This document shows, one piece after another, positions 46,916 through 57,157 of a DNA stretch of 64,000 nucleotides; within the stretch, counting starts at the first letter, position 1, and each line of letters starts with the position of its first letter. Below the pieces are notes generated by a model. The model ran no database searches. It saw only the letters and a program-made list of their open reading frames with translations, and was not told the DNA's origin. Made by a program: the position numbers and the translations under genes. The DNA comes from Macrolepiota albuminosa (taxonomy: Eukaryota; Basidiomycota; Agaricomycetes; Agaricales; Agaricaceae), in NCBI GenBank assembly GCA_027475525.1, contig JAMWFC010000116.1, positions 2,169,826 through 2,233,825 of the forward strand, in the 5' to 3' direction.

Positions 46916-47075
46916 TGTAACGGCCCCAGTCACCCCTCAAAAGTGGCTGATCCCTCCCCTCTGGCTGACAAGTTGGCCTGACATTGGCGGAAACCCGAGA
47001 ACGTCATGAAGTATAAATTGGGAATAAGCAAGGTTACAATAAATGTCTGACGCCTCTCCCACATACCCGTCACAC
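46916..47075 (+). repeat. Possible older LTR interrupted by the intact retrotransposon
   Basis: The sequence opens TGTAACGGCCCCAG, much like the intact LTR's TGTAACGACCGTGACC, and has a TATA-like GTATAAAT near 47008-47015. It runs up to the insertion point and may continue after 55858. No matching far end or target duplication was found, so this is tentative. Confidence 0.3.
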
Positions 47076-47305
47076 TGTAACGACCGTGACCCATTTGTCA
47101 CTTCTCTTGTCGACCCTTACCGTCCTTATAGCTATATCTTGTGATTTCTGTTGCTACCGGGTATTCTATTGCCGGGACTATATAAACTAGTACAGTGTTA
47201 GAGTACGGTAGCTTCTTCCCAATAAACAGGACTTAACCCGGTTCTATCTATTGCGTGAAGACTCGACTCTCTTGTGGTAACACCGTCACAGACGCTGTTC
47301 CCACA
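47076..47305 (+). repeat. 5' LTR
   Basis: 230 bp with TG...CA ends, a TATA-like ctatataaac (about 47177-47186) and an AATAAA signal (about 47220) that would lie downstream in the transcript. Identical to the 3' LTR. Confidence 0.96.
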
Positions 47306-47434
47306 TATTTTGAACCTCTCAAAAGTCCTACCTACTAGCTTGCGCTTCGACTCTCGTGCTTTGGCCTCCCTCAGTCTGATCAACTGCGGGCATCCAACCT
47401 CGTGAGTCACACCCACAAAACCTTTTTATTAACC

Positions 47435-50400
47435 ATGACTACTAGATATCCCCGTCGAACCGTAAATACAGGAGGACCTGTCCGCCGACTCAGCCCTACT
47501 GCAGTACGTAACACGGGACCTTTGCCGCGCTTTGGGACGCTTAAGACAGACCATGCGTCTAATCCCGCGAGTGGTGACGACCCCGCGATGCCCACTGAAA
47601 TTAATGTGGATGCCGCCGAGCCAGAGGCCGGTGAGGAAGCCCAACCCTTAGAAGGGGATGGCCAAGAGGAATCTAGTGAGACTAGTTCCCAGTCAGATGG
47701 CGACGAGCAAGACGGATTACATACCGTAGATAACCTAGCCGACAATGTAAACATTTCTAGCCGAAATGATAACCAACTCCGCGATGAATCCAATCGCGAG
47801 ATGGAAGAAACCTTGGCTGAGGCAAGGAGCCACTTGACCGACGCGGAGCGTGAACGCGTTGACAAAAGAATGGATAAGGTGACATCCATCAATACCCAGG
47901 CTGAATACAGCCTTGCGGGAGCAAATGACAAGGGAAAGGGGGTGGACCCCAGGAATTGGGGAGACATCGACCTCAATGAGATTGAAGTAAATCTCCAGAC
48001 ACAAAAAGAGTTGCTCACTGAATACAATGAGAGACTAAACCGAAAGCATCGGCAACACACTACCGAATTTGAGCACAACGCCCAAGACGTCGACCCTGAA
48101 ACGATCGACGACGGCGGCGAAACTGCCCATGAGGAGGAAATTCCTGATGCAGCGGGTAAACATGAAGTTTCTCGTAAAGACGTGTTGGAATACCTACGTA
48201 ACAAAAGGAAACTGGAACGCGAGATTAAAAAACTCCGTCAAAGAGAGGGAACCTCTCACCGAAAACGTAAGGAACGTGCCGGATCAGAGCCTCTCTCGGG
48301 AGAGATGGCCGCCCTAATTCAAAGAGTGGCCGAAGGTTCGAAGAACAAGCACAAGTATAAGCGTGCCGATAACCATAATAAACTGAAGTCTAGTAAGCTT
48401 ATGGCCACAGATCCAATTACTCAGATTACCAGCGAAAGCGCCCTAGGACAAGCTTTTGAACGACTGGGAAAGCACCAGGGGCCACGGAGATCTGACATAG
48501 GCGATGGGTCGTCTGATTCTTCCGCCGCGGGTGGATCAGACTCGGACTCGAGATCAGGAGATGAGAGTTCAGATGCTGAATCTGACTCTACTACCTCTGG
48601 CTCGAGCTCAGATTCATCATCCCACCATCGGGAACGTCATCGATTCCGTAGATCAAAGCGTAAATCAACGCGTCATTCGACTATAAAACCCACCCCGCCT
48701 GAGAAATATGATGGCAGAGTGGACGTACGCGCCTTTCACCGATTCCTGACTCATGGCACAGCCTATGTGAAGTATGGCTACGTAGAGAAGAAACGTCAGG
48801 TTATCGTACTATCTGAGTTCCTGACAGGAAAAGCTTACACCTTCTATACACGACGTGTAGCCTTCGAGCCCGAAAAATGGTCGATAAGGAAGTTCTTTGT
48901 CGAACTATTTAATTACTGCTTCCCAATCGATTTTCGAAGCCAGCAGAGGGATAAGCTAAATAGCTTGAGTCAGGGACAAAGGTCTGTAAGAGAGTACGTT
49001 GCTGACCTTGATGAGCTCTTTACCATTGTGGGAGCCGATAGCCAACGAGCTCGCGTAGTAAAACTATTTAATGGGTTGAGATCGTCACTCCGCAAAGCAC
49101 TGCTTCGTGCTCACCTAAACCCTGAATACAGCTCATGGAAAGAGATTGTTCGCGAGGCCGAATACCAAGAGTTAGCTGACAACGTAGAGTTCCGCGACTT
49201 AGCGGGGCAGAATGGGAATCAGCGCTCGGGCAACCAACCCCGCAATTCACAACAATCCCAAAACCTTGGAATGCATGCAGGGCAAGACAAGGAGGGGAAA
49301 TCGTCCCAGGCTTCTCGTCGAGCACGAAATTTTAAGTCTGGACACGGGAAAAAGACAAACAATGTCCCCGGCGCATCGTCAAACTACAATGGGGCGAGTG
49401 GATCCAATGGTCATAAGTGGAAGGCCAAAGGGGCGAAGAAATCAGATTCGAAACAACCTGCAGATCAGCAGAACGCTCCCCTAAGCAAGGAAGAAAAGGA
49501 GGAATACCGTGCTGCAAATAAATGTTTCCGCTGTGGCCAGGAAGGGCACTTTGCTCGAAATTGTCCGACTAAGAGTCAGGCAAGGTCCAATAGTGGGAAA
49601 CCACCAGGAATAAGCGCCTTTGGGATCCAGGTAGATCTCGATCGAACTGAGCAAAGGCGTGTTGACAGCCTTGGAGAGACGACTGAGCTCTCCATCGGAA
49701 TGATGTCCATTAACTCACCCGATGGCCAAGGATATGATAGCGAGGGAGACCCCATCCCTGACCTACAATCAGTAACTGATTCGGACCCCGGGTGGGACGA
49801 ACAAGAACATACATCTGCAAATATGCTCGAAGAAGTAAATGACTATGGCGATGAGACGTTACTCGCGCCACCAACAGAGTTTGACCAAAAATACTGGATG
49901 CCAGTAGATTCAGCCGAAGAAAAACTTGTTATGCTAGACGTAGACTCAAAGCGTAAGAATTTGGGTAACGCGGCCTGTAATAAGTTAGAAGAAATGCTTG
50001 AAAGCATGCAACCTTACCCTGGCGATCCCGCAAATGTTCTCCAGTTTAGAGGGAGGCGGTTCGTGGCTACTCCTGCCTCTCACAATGAAATCATGGTCCA
50101 TGATAGAGTTTTCGATGAGTTCGAGATAATAAACCAATCCAAGGTCGAACAACGGCACTTTGAAATAGGGGACTGGTACGCAAGGATTCGCTGTCAGCGA
50201 ACGGGGGCGCCGTACACAAATAAAACATTCTATCAGACTTGCCTGGTTGTCGATGTTACAGCGTGGAATGCAAAGCGTGTGCTTGAAGCCGGGGCCCCGT
50301 ACCCATATGACGATGATAATCGGACTCATAAATATCACCGTTTTGAGGTAATACTGGATGGGGACACGTACTTGGTGTATGATCGTCACCTAGGGTTTCG

Positions 50401-53400
50401 CACAGAACTGAGTACTTGGCGGATAAAGAATGAGCATCTCGACATTGTTCGGTGGTATCAAAAGCAGATTGTGAGATCCTTCGAAGAATTGGAGAAGGAG
50501 GCGTACTCACCCCCCTATGACCCCCTGTATGACATTTCTAGTTTGTTTGATGAGCCAAGGGATGCGTCCCCCGAAGCCGTAGATGCTGAATATGACCTCG
50601 ACTTGTTGAGAACTTGGTTGTCGGCTGCCGGCCGACTTCGAATCGAAGCCGAAAATGGTCGCCTTCGTGTGATAGAACTGAATGGTCAGCAGATACCTGC
50701 AGGCACTTACCCATCTCTACAACGTAACGCAGCGTGCACGAAGGATCCCTCCCGATTAATTCCAAAACCGCTAGTCATAGTAGTGCAGGTGAATGGTCAT
50801 CCAGCCCGGGCGTTGGTAGACTCGGGATCATTAGGAGATTTCATCTCGAGTACCTTGGCTCAGCAGCTAAATATTCAAAAGAAAGAGCTTGCCTCCCCTG
50901 TACCCGTTCAGTTAGCCGTACAGGGATCACGCTCGCGCATAAACTTTGGAGCAACCGCTCACCTAAAGTATCAGTCCATATCCGAACAACGATATTTCGA
51001 CGTCATAAACCTCTCCGGATACGACATGATCCTTGGAACCCCATTCCTTTTCCAACACCGAGTTACCTTTGGCATAAATCCTCCACGGGTAATTATTGGC
51101 TCTTCCGCGCCGGTGCCACTGGAGGGATCCGGAATCACACAGCTAGCTTCTCGGTCAATGAAGCTATATGAGCAAGACCTGGACGTAATACGAGAAGAGT
51201 TGCGTCAATATGCAGCCCCCATATGCAGATCGGCAAGTGACACACCTCTCCCTCCTCTCAGAGTCATTAATCATACCGTTGATTTGATTGATCCTAATAG
51301 GATCTATCCGTGGCGCCCATCCCGCTGCCCGGAGGCCATGAGAAGCCAGTGGACGGAAAAGCGAGACGCATACCTAAAAAACGGGCGGTGGAAGATTACG
51401 AGTCGTGGAAATACGGTCCCCATGATGCTCATACCCAAACCCTCACAGCCAGGAGAGCCACCTCGACTACGAACAGTATTCGACCTTCGAGCACGAAATG
51501 CGAATACGATAAAGAGGTCATCACCGCTTCCAGATATTGATGGCATTCTCCGAAGAGTAGCGAGAGGTAAATACCGATCTATACTAGACGGGAAGGATGC
51601 TTACGAGCAAATTCGAATCGTACCAGAGCACGTAGAGCGAACCGCTGTTACAACTCCCGATGGAAACATGGTCAGCAATGTAGTACAGCAGGGGGATTGT
51701 AATGCACCCGCTACTTACCAGGCATTAATGAATCACATTTTCTCTGCGCACATTGGTCGATTTATGGATGTGTATCTCGACGACATTATAATTTACTCTG
51801 AGACTCTTCGAGAACATATCGAACATGTCAAAATTGTTATCGACATCTTGAGAAAGGAAAAGTTATACCTGGGAAAGGATAAGCTTAAGTTCTTGTGTCA
51901 CAAAATGAAGGTCCTAGGTCGCGTAGTGAGCGATCGAGGCATCAGTATGGACCCCGATAAGGTGGATGCGCTTGCCAGATGGAAAACCCCAACGAATCGA
52001 GACCTCCTTCGTGGTTTTCTGGGAGCGGCAGGATATCTCGCTGATGATATAGACAGAGTCAGGATCCCGATGGGAATATTACACGGGCTAACTGGCGATA
52101 CAGTTCCCTTCCGATGGGAACACACTCATCAGCGGGCTTTTGAAGATATAAAAAGATTGGCAGTGACGTGCCGTGAACATCATCGAGTACCACTGGATTA
52201 CAGTAAGGGGGCACCTCCTATCAACGTCATCACAGATGGCTGTGGGACTGGAATAGCAGGTGTCATTAGTCAAGGAATAGACTGGCGAAGAGCTAAAGTA
52301 GCTGCATTTTATTCTGCAAAATTGAACTCTGCCCAACAAAACTATCCAGTGCACGAAATCGAAATGTTGGCTGGAGTGGAGACCATGTTGAGATACCGCG
52401 ATATCCTACAAGGTGTGAAATTCACATGGTATACGGACCATAAAGGTCTGATCCACCTACTCAATCAGAAGAATCTTTCGGGACGACAAGCTCGCTGGAT
52501 GGAAAAACTGTCCGAATTCGATTTTAACGTTGTTTATGTACCAGGGGTCGAGAATATCCTCTCAGACTCGCTATCCCGGTTATACTCATACGATGAGCCG
52601 GGTACAGTGCGCGCCCGAGGAGAATATACTTACCATGATGTCATAAACAACGACTCATTAGAGAATCACCTTATTTCAATGCCGGTACTGGTTGGGACGG
52701 AGGGCGAGAGCTTGTCCCTATCGGACACTGCCCCTGCATCCGAAATAGATGGATCGAGTGATAATCACCTAGCGACCAACAAGGGCATTAGAAAGTCAGC
52801 TCAGGCACCTACTGAGGCACCAAAAAACGATCGTGCATCTAAGAATAGAACTTATCAGCATGGAAAGACTCCTCCGGCAGAGACAGGCCGGGCAGAAACA
52901 TCCAGAGAGTTCGCAGCGCGCATGACAAAAGGTTTCGTGCTGAAAGGCCCTCAGCAACGAAAGGAGGGCGAGGGTGAGACACAGAAAAAACTCACTATCC
53001 GAATTCCTGCGAGACAGAGACAAGGTACTGTAGATACAGAACAAGAACGTGAGCGAGAATTGGCAAGCAGATCTCAACAGTTACGACAAACAATTCAGGA
53101 TATAAACCCTGTGACGCTGACAGAAATAATGGCTGGAGGGCGAGAGCCGACTGACCTTTTAGGAAACATTCGAGGCAGGTACAATGAGGATAAAACATTG
53201 TCGATCGTAGTGGAGAAGCCACGAGATCACAAAAACTTTGAATACACTGAAGATAAATTACTTTATCTGAACTTGAACGGAAAAAGAATATTGTGCATAC
53301 CTGACATCAAGGTTAATGGCCGGAATATACGAGAGATAGTAATCTCGGAAGCGCACACAATGTTAGCACATTTAGGGGCTCGGAAGACACTGACATACCT

Positions 53401-55462
53401 ACGTGACAATGTGTGGTGGAAAAGCATAAGTAGCGACGTGCATGCTTTCTGCGAATCTTGTGTCATATGTGCACGTAGTAAACCATCGAACCACAAACCT
53501 TATGGGATGCTGAACCCTTTACCCGTACCCACTCAACCCTGGGAGGTAATCGGAATTGACTTCGTAGGGCCACTGCCAGAATCGAAGGATCGTGACGCAG
53601 TTTACAATTCCCTAACTGTAATCATAGATCATTTAACCGCCATGATCCATTTAGTGCCAAGCCGCACCAACTACACAGCCCGAAATATTGCAGAATTAAT
53701 ATTTGCGGAAGTGTATAAATTGCATGGGCTACCAAAAGCAATCGTCAGTGATCGCGACTCTTATTTTACTAGCATATTTTGGTCACACCTACATGAGCTG
53801 ATAGGAACCCAGCTAAAAATGTCGAGCGCGTATCACCCTGAGTCTGATGGAGCGACGGAACGTGCAAATCGCACTGTGACGCAAATGATCAGACAGTGTG
53901 TAAACCCTAATCAGCGGGATTGGGTGGCGAAACTGCCCGCAATAGAATTTGCTATCAATAGCGCACGCTCGGAAAGCACTGGATACTCTCCGTTCTTCCT
54001 AAATTATGGAAGATTGCCTAGAATGATGGTCTGGGACTCTGTACAAAAAAACGAATATCCAGGCGTACGCGTGTTCGCTCAACGCTTGAAGTCTGCGATA
54101 TTTGCAGCCCACGATAGTATACTTGCGGCTCGAATCAAACAGACTCGGAACGCAAATAGAAAGAGGATCCCAGTTCCATTCAAAGAGGGTGACTTCGTCT
54201 ACGTGTCAACAGAAAACATGACATTTCCCAAGGGCTTAGCACGTAAGCTGATTCCCAAATTTGTGGGTCCTTATTTACTTCTCAAGGACTTTGGTAACCA
54301 TTCATTCCGAGTTCAACTCCCCTCACACATGAGACAACGAGGAATACATAATTCATTCCATGCTTCTCTGCTAAGGATACATCACCCTAATGATGATAGG
54401 CGGTTCCCCGGTCGGTTATACTCGCAAGTCGCTGCTGAAATCGAGACTGGTCTGGATCAGGAGTGGGCAGCTGATAAGATAATAAATCACGCAGGGTCGA
54501 AAATTACTGCCATTTTCGAGGTACTATGGCGTGCCGGAGACAAGACTTGGCTACCCTACGATCAAGTACGGGAATTGGATATTTTATCCCCGTACCTAGA
54601 GGCCCTTAATGTCGAAAATATTCACGAACTTCCGGAAGGAACGGGGACTCCCCCGATGGATGACCCTCAAATCTTTCTAGGATCTATCGCTCCCGGGCCT
54701 ATAAATACTACCCCCCACTCTCTCCTCCAGCATCCTACCCCATCCATCAGCCAGTTACTCGAAATCACCACTCAACGCTCTCAGCAATCGACTCGCTCAA
54801 TGGCTCACCGTCCCAAAAACCACTACACTCCCCATCCCTGCCTCACTAAACGCCCGGATGGCTTTGTGCAGCTTACCTCCGTCGATCCCAATCTTGTCGT
54901 TCACCCGGCTCAGTTAATAAAATTCCTCGAATACGACAACGAGGTCCGCTGTCGTCAAATTACCGCTAATACCACCGAGCCCGTCGGTTACGACTCTTTT
55001 GCTGCCGCATACAACACCACGAAGGGAGACAACCCTTGTGAATTCATTACCCGCGACCCCGCCACCGGAGATTGGAACTACGACAGCTTCCCTGTCCCAC
55101 GTTCGGTCCTCACCTTCCCTTATCTCGACCCTCGTTACGCAGAACTCCGTGCCTTCGGAATACTCGATGACAACGACGATATCGACACTTACGCATGGGC
55201 CAGCCTTAAGAACGCCCTTCTTCGTCCTCACCGCGAAGCGGTCCGTAATCAGGTCCGATCGGAGACCCGTCGAAGGGAGAAGGAATTCAAAAAGCGTCGC
55301 ATGGAGGACGCTAGGCCTGACGGTTTCGAGTTACCCCCTTTCCTCACTAACGATAAAAAGAAACGCGCCCGCAATACGTCCCCTGTTTCTCATACCGCCG
55401 ACCCTCTCGCTGCTCTCGAGGAGATGACCATCGACTCCGCATTCTTCGAGGCCGTCGCTTAA
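47435..55462 (+). CDS. Gag-Pol polyprotein of the Gypsy element, one frame with C-terminal extension
   Basis: The first ATG is at 47435; the frame is open a little further upstream without an ATG. 2675 aa with no stop or frameshift between gag and pol. Order: an acidic, Arg/Lys-rich N-terminal region; a gag capsid-like domain (about residues 415-600); a CCHC zinc knuckle CFRCGQEGHFARNC near residue 697; aspartic protease ALVDSGSLGDF near 1126; reverse transcriptase with DLRARNANT and the catalytic YLDD near 1446; RNase H with YTDHKG near 1665; integrase with an HHCC zinc site (CESCVIC near 2010), then IDFVGPL, SDRDSYF and ATERANR as the DDE catalytic core (about 2040-2135). A chromodomain-like segment (EWAADKIINHAGSKITAIFE, WLPYDQV) lies near 2343-2395. 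After it come about 275 further residues with no domain that I recognise. A single gag-pol frame is known in other fungal Gypsy elements such as Tf1. Confidence 0.96.
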   Translation: MTTRYPRRTVNTGGPVRRLSPTAVRNTGPLPRFGTLKTDHASNPASGDDPAMPTEINVDAAEPEAGEEAQPLEGDGQEESSETSSQSDGDEQDGLHTVDNLADNVNISSRNDNQLRDESNREMEETLAEARSHLTDAERERVDKRMDKVTSINTQAEYSLAGANDKGKGVDPRNWGDIDLNEIEVNLQTQKELLTEYNERLNRKHRQHTTEFEHNAQDVDPETIDDGGETAHEEEIPDAAGKHEVSRKDVLEYLRNKRKLEREIKKLRQREGTSHRKRKERAGSEPLSGEMAALIQRVAEGSKNKHKYKRADNHNKLKSSKLMATDPITQITSESALGQAFERLGKHQGPRRSDIGDGSSDSSAAGGSDSDSRSGDESSDAESDSTTSGSSSDSSSHHRERHRFRRSKRKSTRHSTIKPTPPEKYDGRVDVRAFHRFLTHGTAYVKYGYVEKKRQVIVLSEFLTGKAYTFYTRRVAFEPEKWSIRKFFVELFNYCFPIDFRSQQRDKLNSLSQGQRSVREYVADLDELFTIVGADSQRARVVKLFNGLRSSLRKALLRAHLNPEYSSWKEIVREAEYQELADNVEFRDLAGQNGNQRSGNQPRNSQQSQNLGMHAGQDKEGKSSQASRRARNFKSGHGKKTNNVPGASSNYNGASGSNGHKWKAKGAKKSDSKQPADQQNAPLSKEEKEEYRAANKCFRCGQEGHFARNCPTKSQARSNSGKPPGISAFGIQVDLDRTEQRRVDSLGETTELSIGMMSINSPDGQGYDSEGDPIPDLQSVTDSDPGWDEQEHTSANMLEEVNDYGDETLLAPPTEFDQKYWMPVDSAEEKLVMLDVDSKRKNLGNAACNKLEEMLESMQPYPGDPANVLQFRGRRFVATPASHNEIMVHDRVFDEFEIINQSKVEQRHFEIGDWYARIRCQRTGAPYTNKTFYQTCLVVDVTAWNAKRVLEAGAPYPYDDDNRTHKYHRFEVILDGDTYLVYDRHLGFRTELSTWRIKNEHLDIVRWYQKQIVRSFEELEKEAYSPPYDPLYDISSLFDEPRDASPEAVDAEYDLDLLRTWLSAAGRLRIEAENGRLRVIELNGQQIPAGTYPSLQRNAACTKDPSRLIPKPLVIVVQVNGHPARALVDSGSLGDFISSTLAQQLNIQKKELASPVPVQLAVQGSRSRINFGATAHLKYQSISEQRYFDVINLSGYDMILGTPFLFQHRVTFGINPPRVIIGSSAPVPLEGSGITQLASRSMKLYEQDLDVIREELRQYAAPICRSASDTPLPPLRVINHTVDLIDPNRIYPWRPSRCPEAMRSQWTEKRDAYLKNGRWKITSRGNTVPMMLIPKPSQPGEPPRLRTVFDLRARNANTIKRSSPLPDIDGILRRVARGKYRSILDGKDAYEQIRIVPEHVERTAVTTPDGNMVSNVVQQGDCNAPATYQALMNHIFSAHIGRFMDVYLDDIIIYSETLREHIEHVKIVIDILRKEKLYLGKDKLKFLCHKMKVLGRVVSDRGISMDPDKVDALARWKTPTNRDLLRGFLGAAGYLADDIDRVRIPMGILHGLTGDTVPFRWEHTHQRAFEDIKRLAVTCREHHRVPLDYSKGAPPINVITDGCGTGIAGVISQGIDWRRAKVAAFYSAKLNSAQQNYPVHEIEMLAGVETMLRYRDILQGVKFTWYTDHKGLIHLLNQKNLSGRQARWMEKLSEFDFNVVYVPGVENILSDSLSRLYSYDEPGTVRARGEYTYHDVINNDSLENHLISMPVLVGTEGESLSLSDTAPASEIDGSSDNHLATNKGIRKSAQAPTEAPKNDRASKNRTYQHGKTPPAETGRAETSREFAARMTKGFVLKGPQQRKEGEGETQKKLTIRIPARQRQGTVDTEQERERELASRSQQLRQTIQDINPVTLTEIMAGGREPTDLLGNIRGRYNEDKTLSIVVEKPRDHKNFEYTEDKLLYLNLNGKRILCIPDIKVNGRNIREIVISEAHTMLAHLGARKTLTYLRDNVWWKSISSDVHAFCESCVICARSKPSNHKPYGMLNPLPVPTQPWEVIGIDFVGPLPESKDRDAVYNSLTVIIDHLTAMIHLVPSRTNYTARNIAELIFAEVYKLHGLPKAIVSDRDSYFTSIFWSHLHELIGTQLKMSSAYHPESDGATERANRTVTQMIRQCVNPNQRDWVAKLPAIEFAINSARSESTGYSPFFLNYGRLPRMMVWDSVQKNEYPGVRVFAQRLKSAIFAAHDSILAARIKQTRNANRKRIPVPFKEGDFVYVSTENMTFPKGLARKLIPKFVGPYLLLKDFGNHSFRVQLPSHMRQRGIHNSFHASLLRIHHPNDDRRFPGRLYSQVAAEIETGLDQEWAADKIINHAGSKITAIFEVLWRAGDKTWLPYDQVRELDILSPYLEALNVENIHELPEGTGTPPMDDPQIFLGSIAPGPINTTPHSLLQHPTPSISQLLEITTQRSQQSTRSMAHRPKNHYTPHPCLTKRPDGFVQLTSVDPNLVVHPAQLIKFLEYDNEVRCRQITANTTEPVGYDSFAAAYNTTKGDNPCEFITRDPATGDWNYDSFPVPRSVLTFPYLDPRYAELRAFGILDDNDDIDTYAWASLKNALLRPHREAVRNQVRSETRRREKEFKKRRMEDARPDGFELPPFLTNDKKKRARNTSPVSHTADPLAALEEMTIDSAFFEAVA

Positions 55463-55467
55463 TCACC

Positions 55468-55526
55468 GGAGATATTAATAACTTCCCACATCCCAAGGGG
55501 TCGTGCGTTCGAACCCCACACTCTCC
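55468..55526 (+). other. Truncated tRNA-like relic in the retrotransposon 3' region
   Basis: The 59 nt contain a good B-box (GTTCGAACC) in a T-arm-like context, a 3' end ACTCTCC and, at the start, GGAGATA, which can pair with five of those seven bases. The D-arm and A-box are missing, so it is too short for a tRNA. It lies just after the polyprotein stop, inside the element. Confidence 0.4.
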
Positions 55527-55623
55527 TTTAATTTTCAAATTCTATATCGTGTTACTTCACCCGTAAAATTCCCTCAGTTACTCTTAGGTATCCTTCACCA
55601 GTTCCCGATACCTGGAGGGCGTA

Positions 55624-55853
55624 TGTAACGACCGTGACCCATTTGTCACTTCTCTTGTCGACCCTTACCGTCCTTATAGCTATATCTTGTGATTTCTGTT
55701 GCTACCGGGTATTCTATTGCCGGGACTATATAAACTAGTACAGTGTTAGAGTACGGTAGCTTCTTCCCAATAAACAGGACTTAACCCGGTTCTATCTATT
55801 GCGTGAAGACTCGACTCTCTTGTGGTAACACCGTCACAGACGCTGTTCCCACA
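55624..55853 (+). repeat. 3' LTR
   Basis: 230 bp, identical to 47076-47305. It is followed by the second CACAC of the target duplication. Confidence 0.96.
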
Positions 55854-56092
55854 CACACTCAGCGGATACTTAGCCATTCCCGTTCTGTCACGTTTTAACT
55901 CTTTTCCACCTAACACGGTCCGCGACGTAACCCAGCTCATCTTACACGCCACCAAAAAACCAAACGAAGAGAGTTCTACTTCACAAAGCTACAGTAGTGC
56001 ACGAGTTGAACCCTACTTCCGCCCCTTAGCCCTGTATAGCGGTTTGCCGGCGATCTAAATAGAATTCATTCATTCATTCATCCCACCTAACA

Positions 56093-57157
56093 CGTCACTC
56101 GAGGAGGCGTCGAAGAAAGTGTTCGAACCTATCAGCAAATATTTCGAGATTGTCGGGATTCAGCCCAAATACATGCCGCAGCATGTTTGCAAGATCAATA
56201 ATTGTACGTATGATTCCTTTCAGTTAATTCTCTACCAATCTCTGGCTTGCTCTCTCATACGTAAACCAGCTACGTATTGGTCCTATCCAGGCGAGGGTCA
56301 AAAACTCCAAGACCTCGTGCCAGTGAGGGGCAAAAATCCACATACTGTCAATGTCATTCGGTTTCTTGAAGACTCTGACCCCTCTTTCCTCACAAGAATG
56401 GTGGATGCTGCTGCCACTGGATGAGCTGTGTTGGTAGATAATCTTTTACTTGCGGATCAAGTTGAGGAACTTCAGGTCGGAGGTAAGAAGAAAAGGAGTA
56501 TGCATCTTTTCACCTCCTATTGCGATAACAGTGGCCAGTGCTCATCTATCCCTGCTAGAATCCAAGCTAGCAGCAATGGACAGGAGATTTGCATGTATTG
56601 AAGAGAAGTTGAAAATTGTCACAGAAGAGAACGTTGTCTTGAAGAACAAATTGAATCGTGTCGAAGAGGAAAATGTCGACTTGAAGAACAAATTGGAACA
56701 CCTTGAAGCGGATAACGTCGACCTAAGATCAGCAGTCAAGACCTTCAAGAAGAGTTTCGATGTGCGTCATAGGTTTTCACTGGTTCTCTGTGGCGCGTTA
56801 AATTCTTTCACATGATAGGCAATGCAGGACATTTACCGTCGAATTGTCCTGGATCAAGCTCGTATCAAAATTCTGGAGCAGACTGGACTCACTCGCAACG
56901 ACCTGGATTCATCCACACTCTTAGCTCTGGTGAAGTCCAAACTACCTCATCCCTTCGATCTGAATGATGCGGCTCTTGAGATGATTTTCAAAAGTGGACC
57001 TCTTCGTCGACGAGGCAATGCAGCTGCCCACGAAGGACCACTCAATGCTATTGGTCAGGCTTTTTATAGATCTGATTTAGACGACTTCGAACATGAAAAC
57101 TTGATTGAGATTTACATTTATGGCCATACCCCGATGTTGGGGAGTTCTGCATCTTGA
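56093..57157 (+). pseudogene. Basidiomycete coiled-coil protein gene, probably interrupted
   Basis: I do not recognise a function. Exons join in frame: VFEPISKYFEIVGIQPKYMP with its continuation to KINN; an intron about 56211-56268; STYWSYPGEGQKLQDLVPV to MVDAAATG; then an in-frame TGA at 56422-56424; and the same frame goes on with AVLVDNLLLADQVEELQV. Two more introns lead to a leucine-zipper-like coiled coil (KLKIVTEENVVLKNKLNRVE, repeated as EEENVDLKNKLEHLEADN) and a final exon (RRIVLDQARIKILEQTG to a stop at 57157), a type of C-terminal domain I associate with uncharacterised Agaricomycete proteins. No start ATG is visible upstream; the retrotransposon ends only 240 bp away and may have separated the 5' end. 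A single nonsense change is enough to explain the TGA. An ATTC microsatellite lies at about 56063-56080. Confidence 0.5.

Larger units (their letters stand above)
47076..55853 (+). mobile_element. Complete Ty3/Gypsy LTR retrotransposon
   Basis: Two 230-bp LTRs (TGTAAC...CCCACA), identical in every base I compared, enclose one long gag-pol frame. The 5 bp CACAC occur directly outside both ends (47071-47075 and 55854-55858), a clean target-site duplication. Pol order is protease, reverse transcriptase, RNase H, integrase, which defines Gypsy rather than Copia. Identical LTRs, an uninterrupted 2.7-kb-codon frame and the intact duplication point to a recent, possibly still active insertion. A purine-rich stretch (cctggagggcgta) precedes the 3' LTR. 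I could not identify the primer-binding site with confidence. Confidence 0.97.

Noticed and set aside
47407..48204. Minus-strand 265-codon open frame over the start of gag
   Set aside because: It is antisense to the highly charged gag region, has Ser-rich composition forced by the other strand, and lacks domain or promoter evidence.
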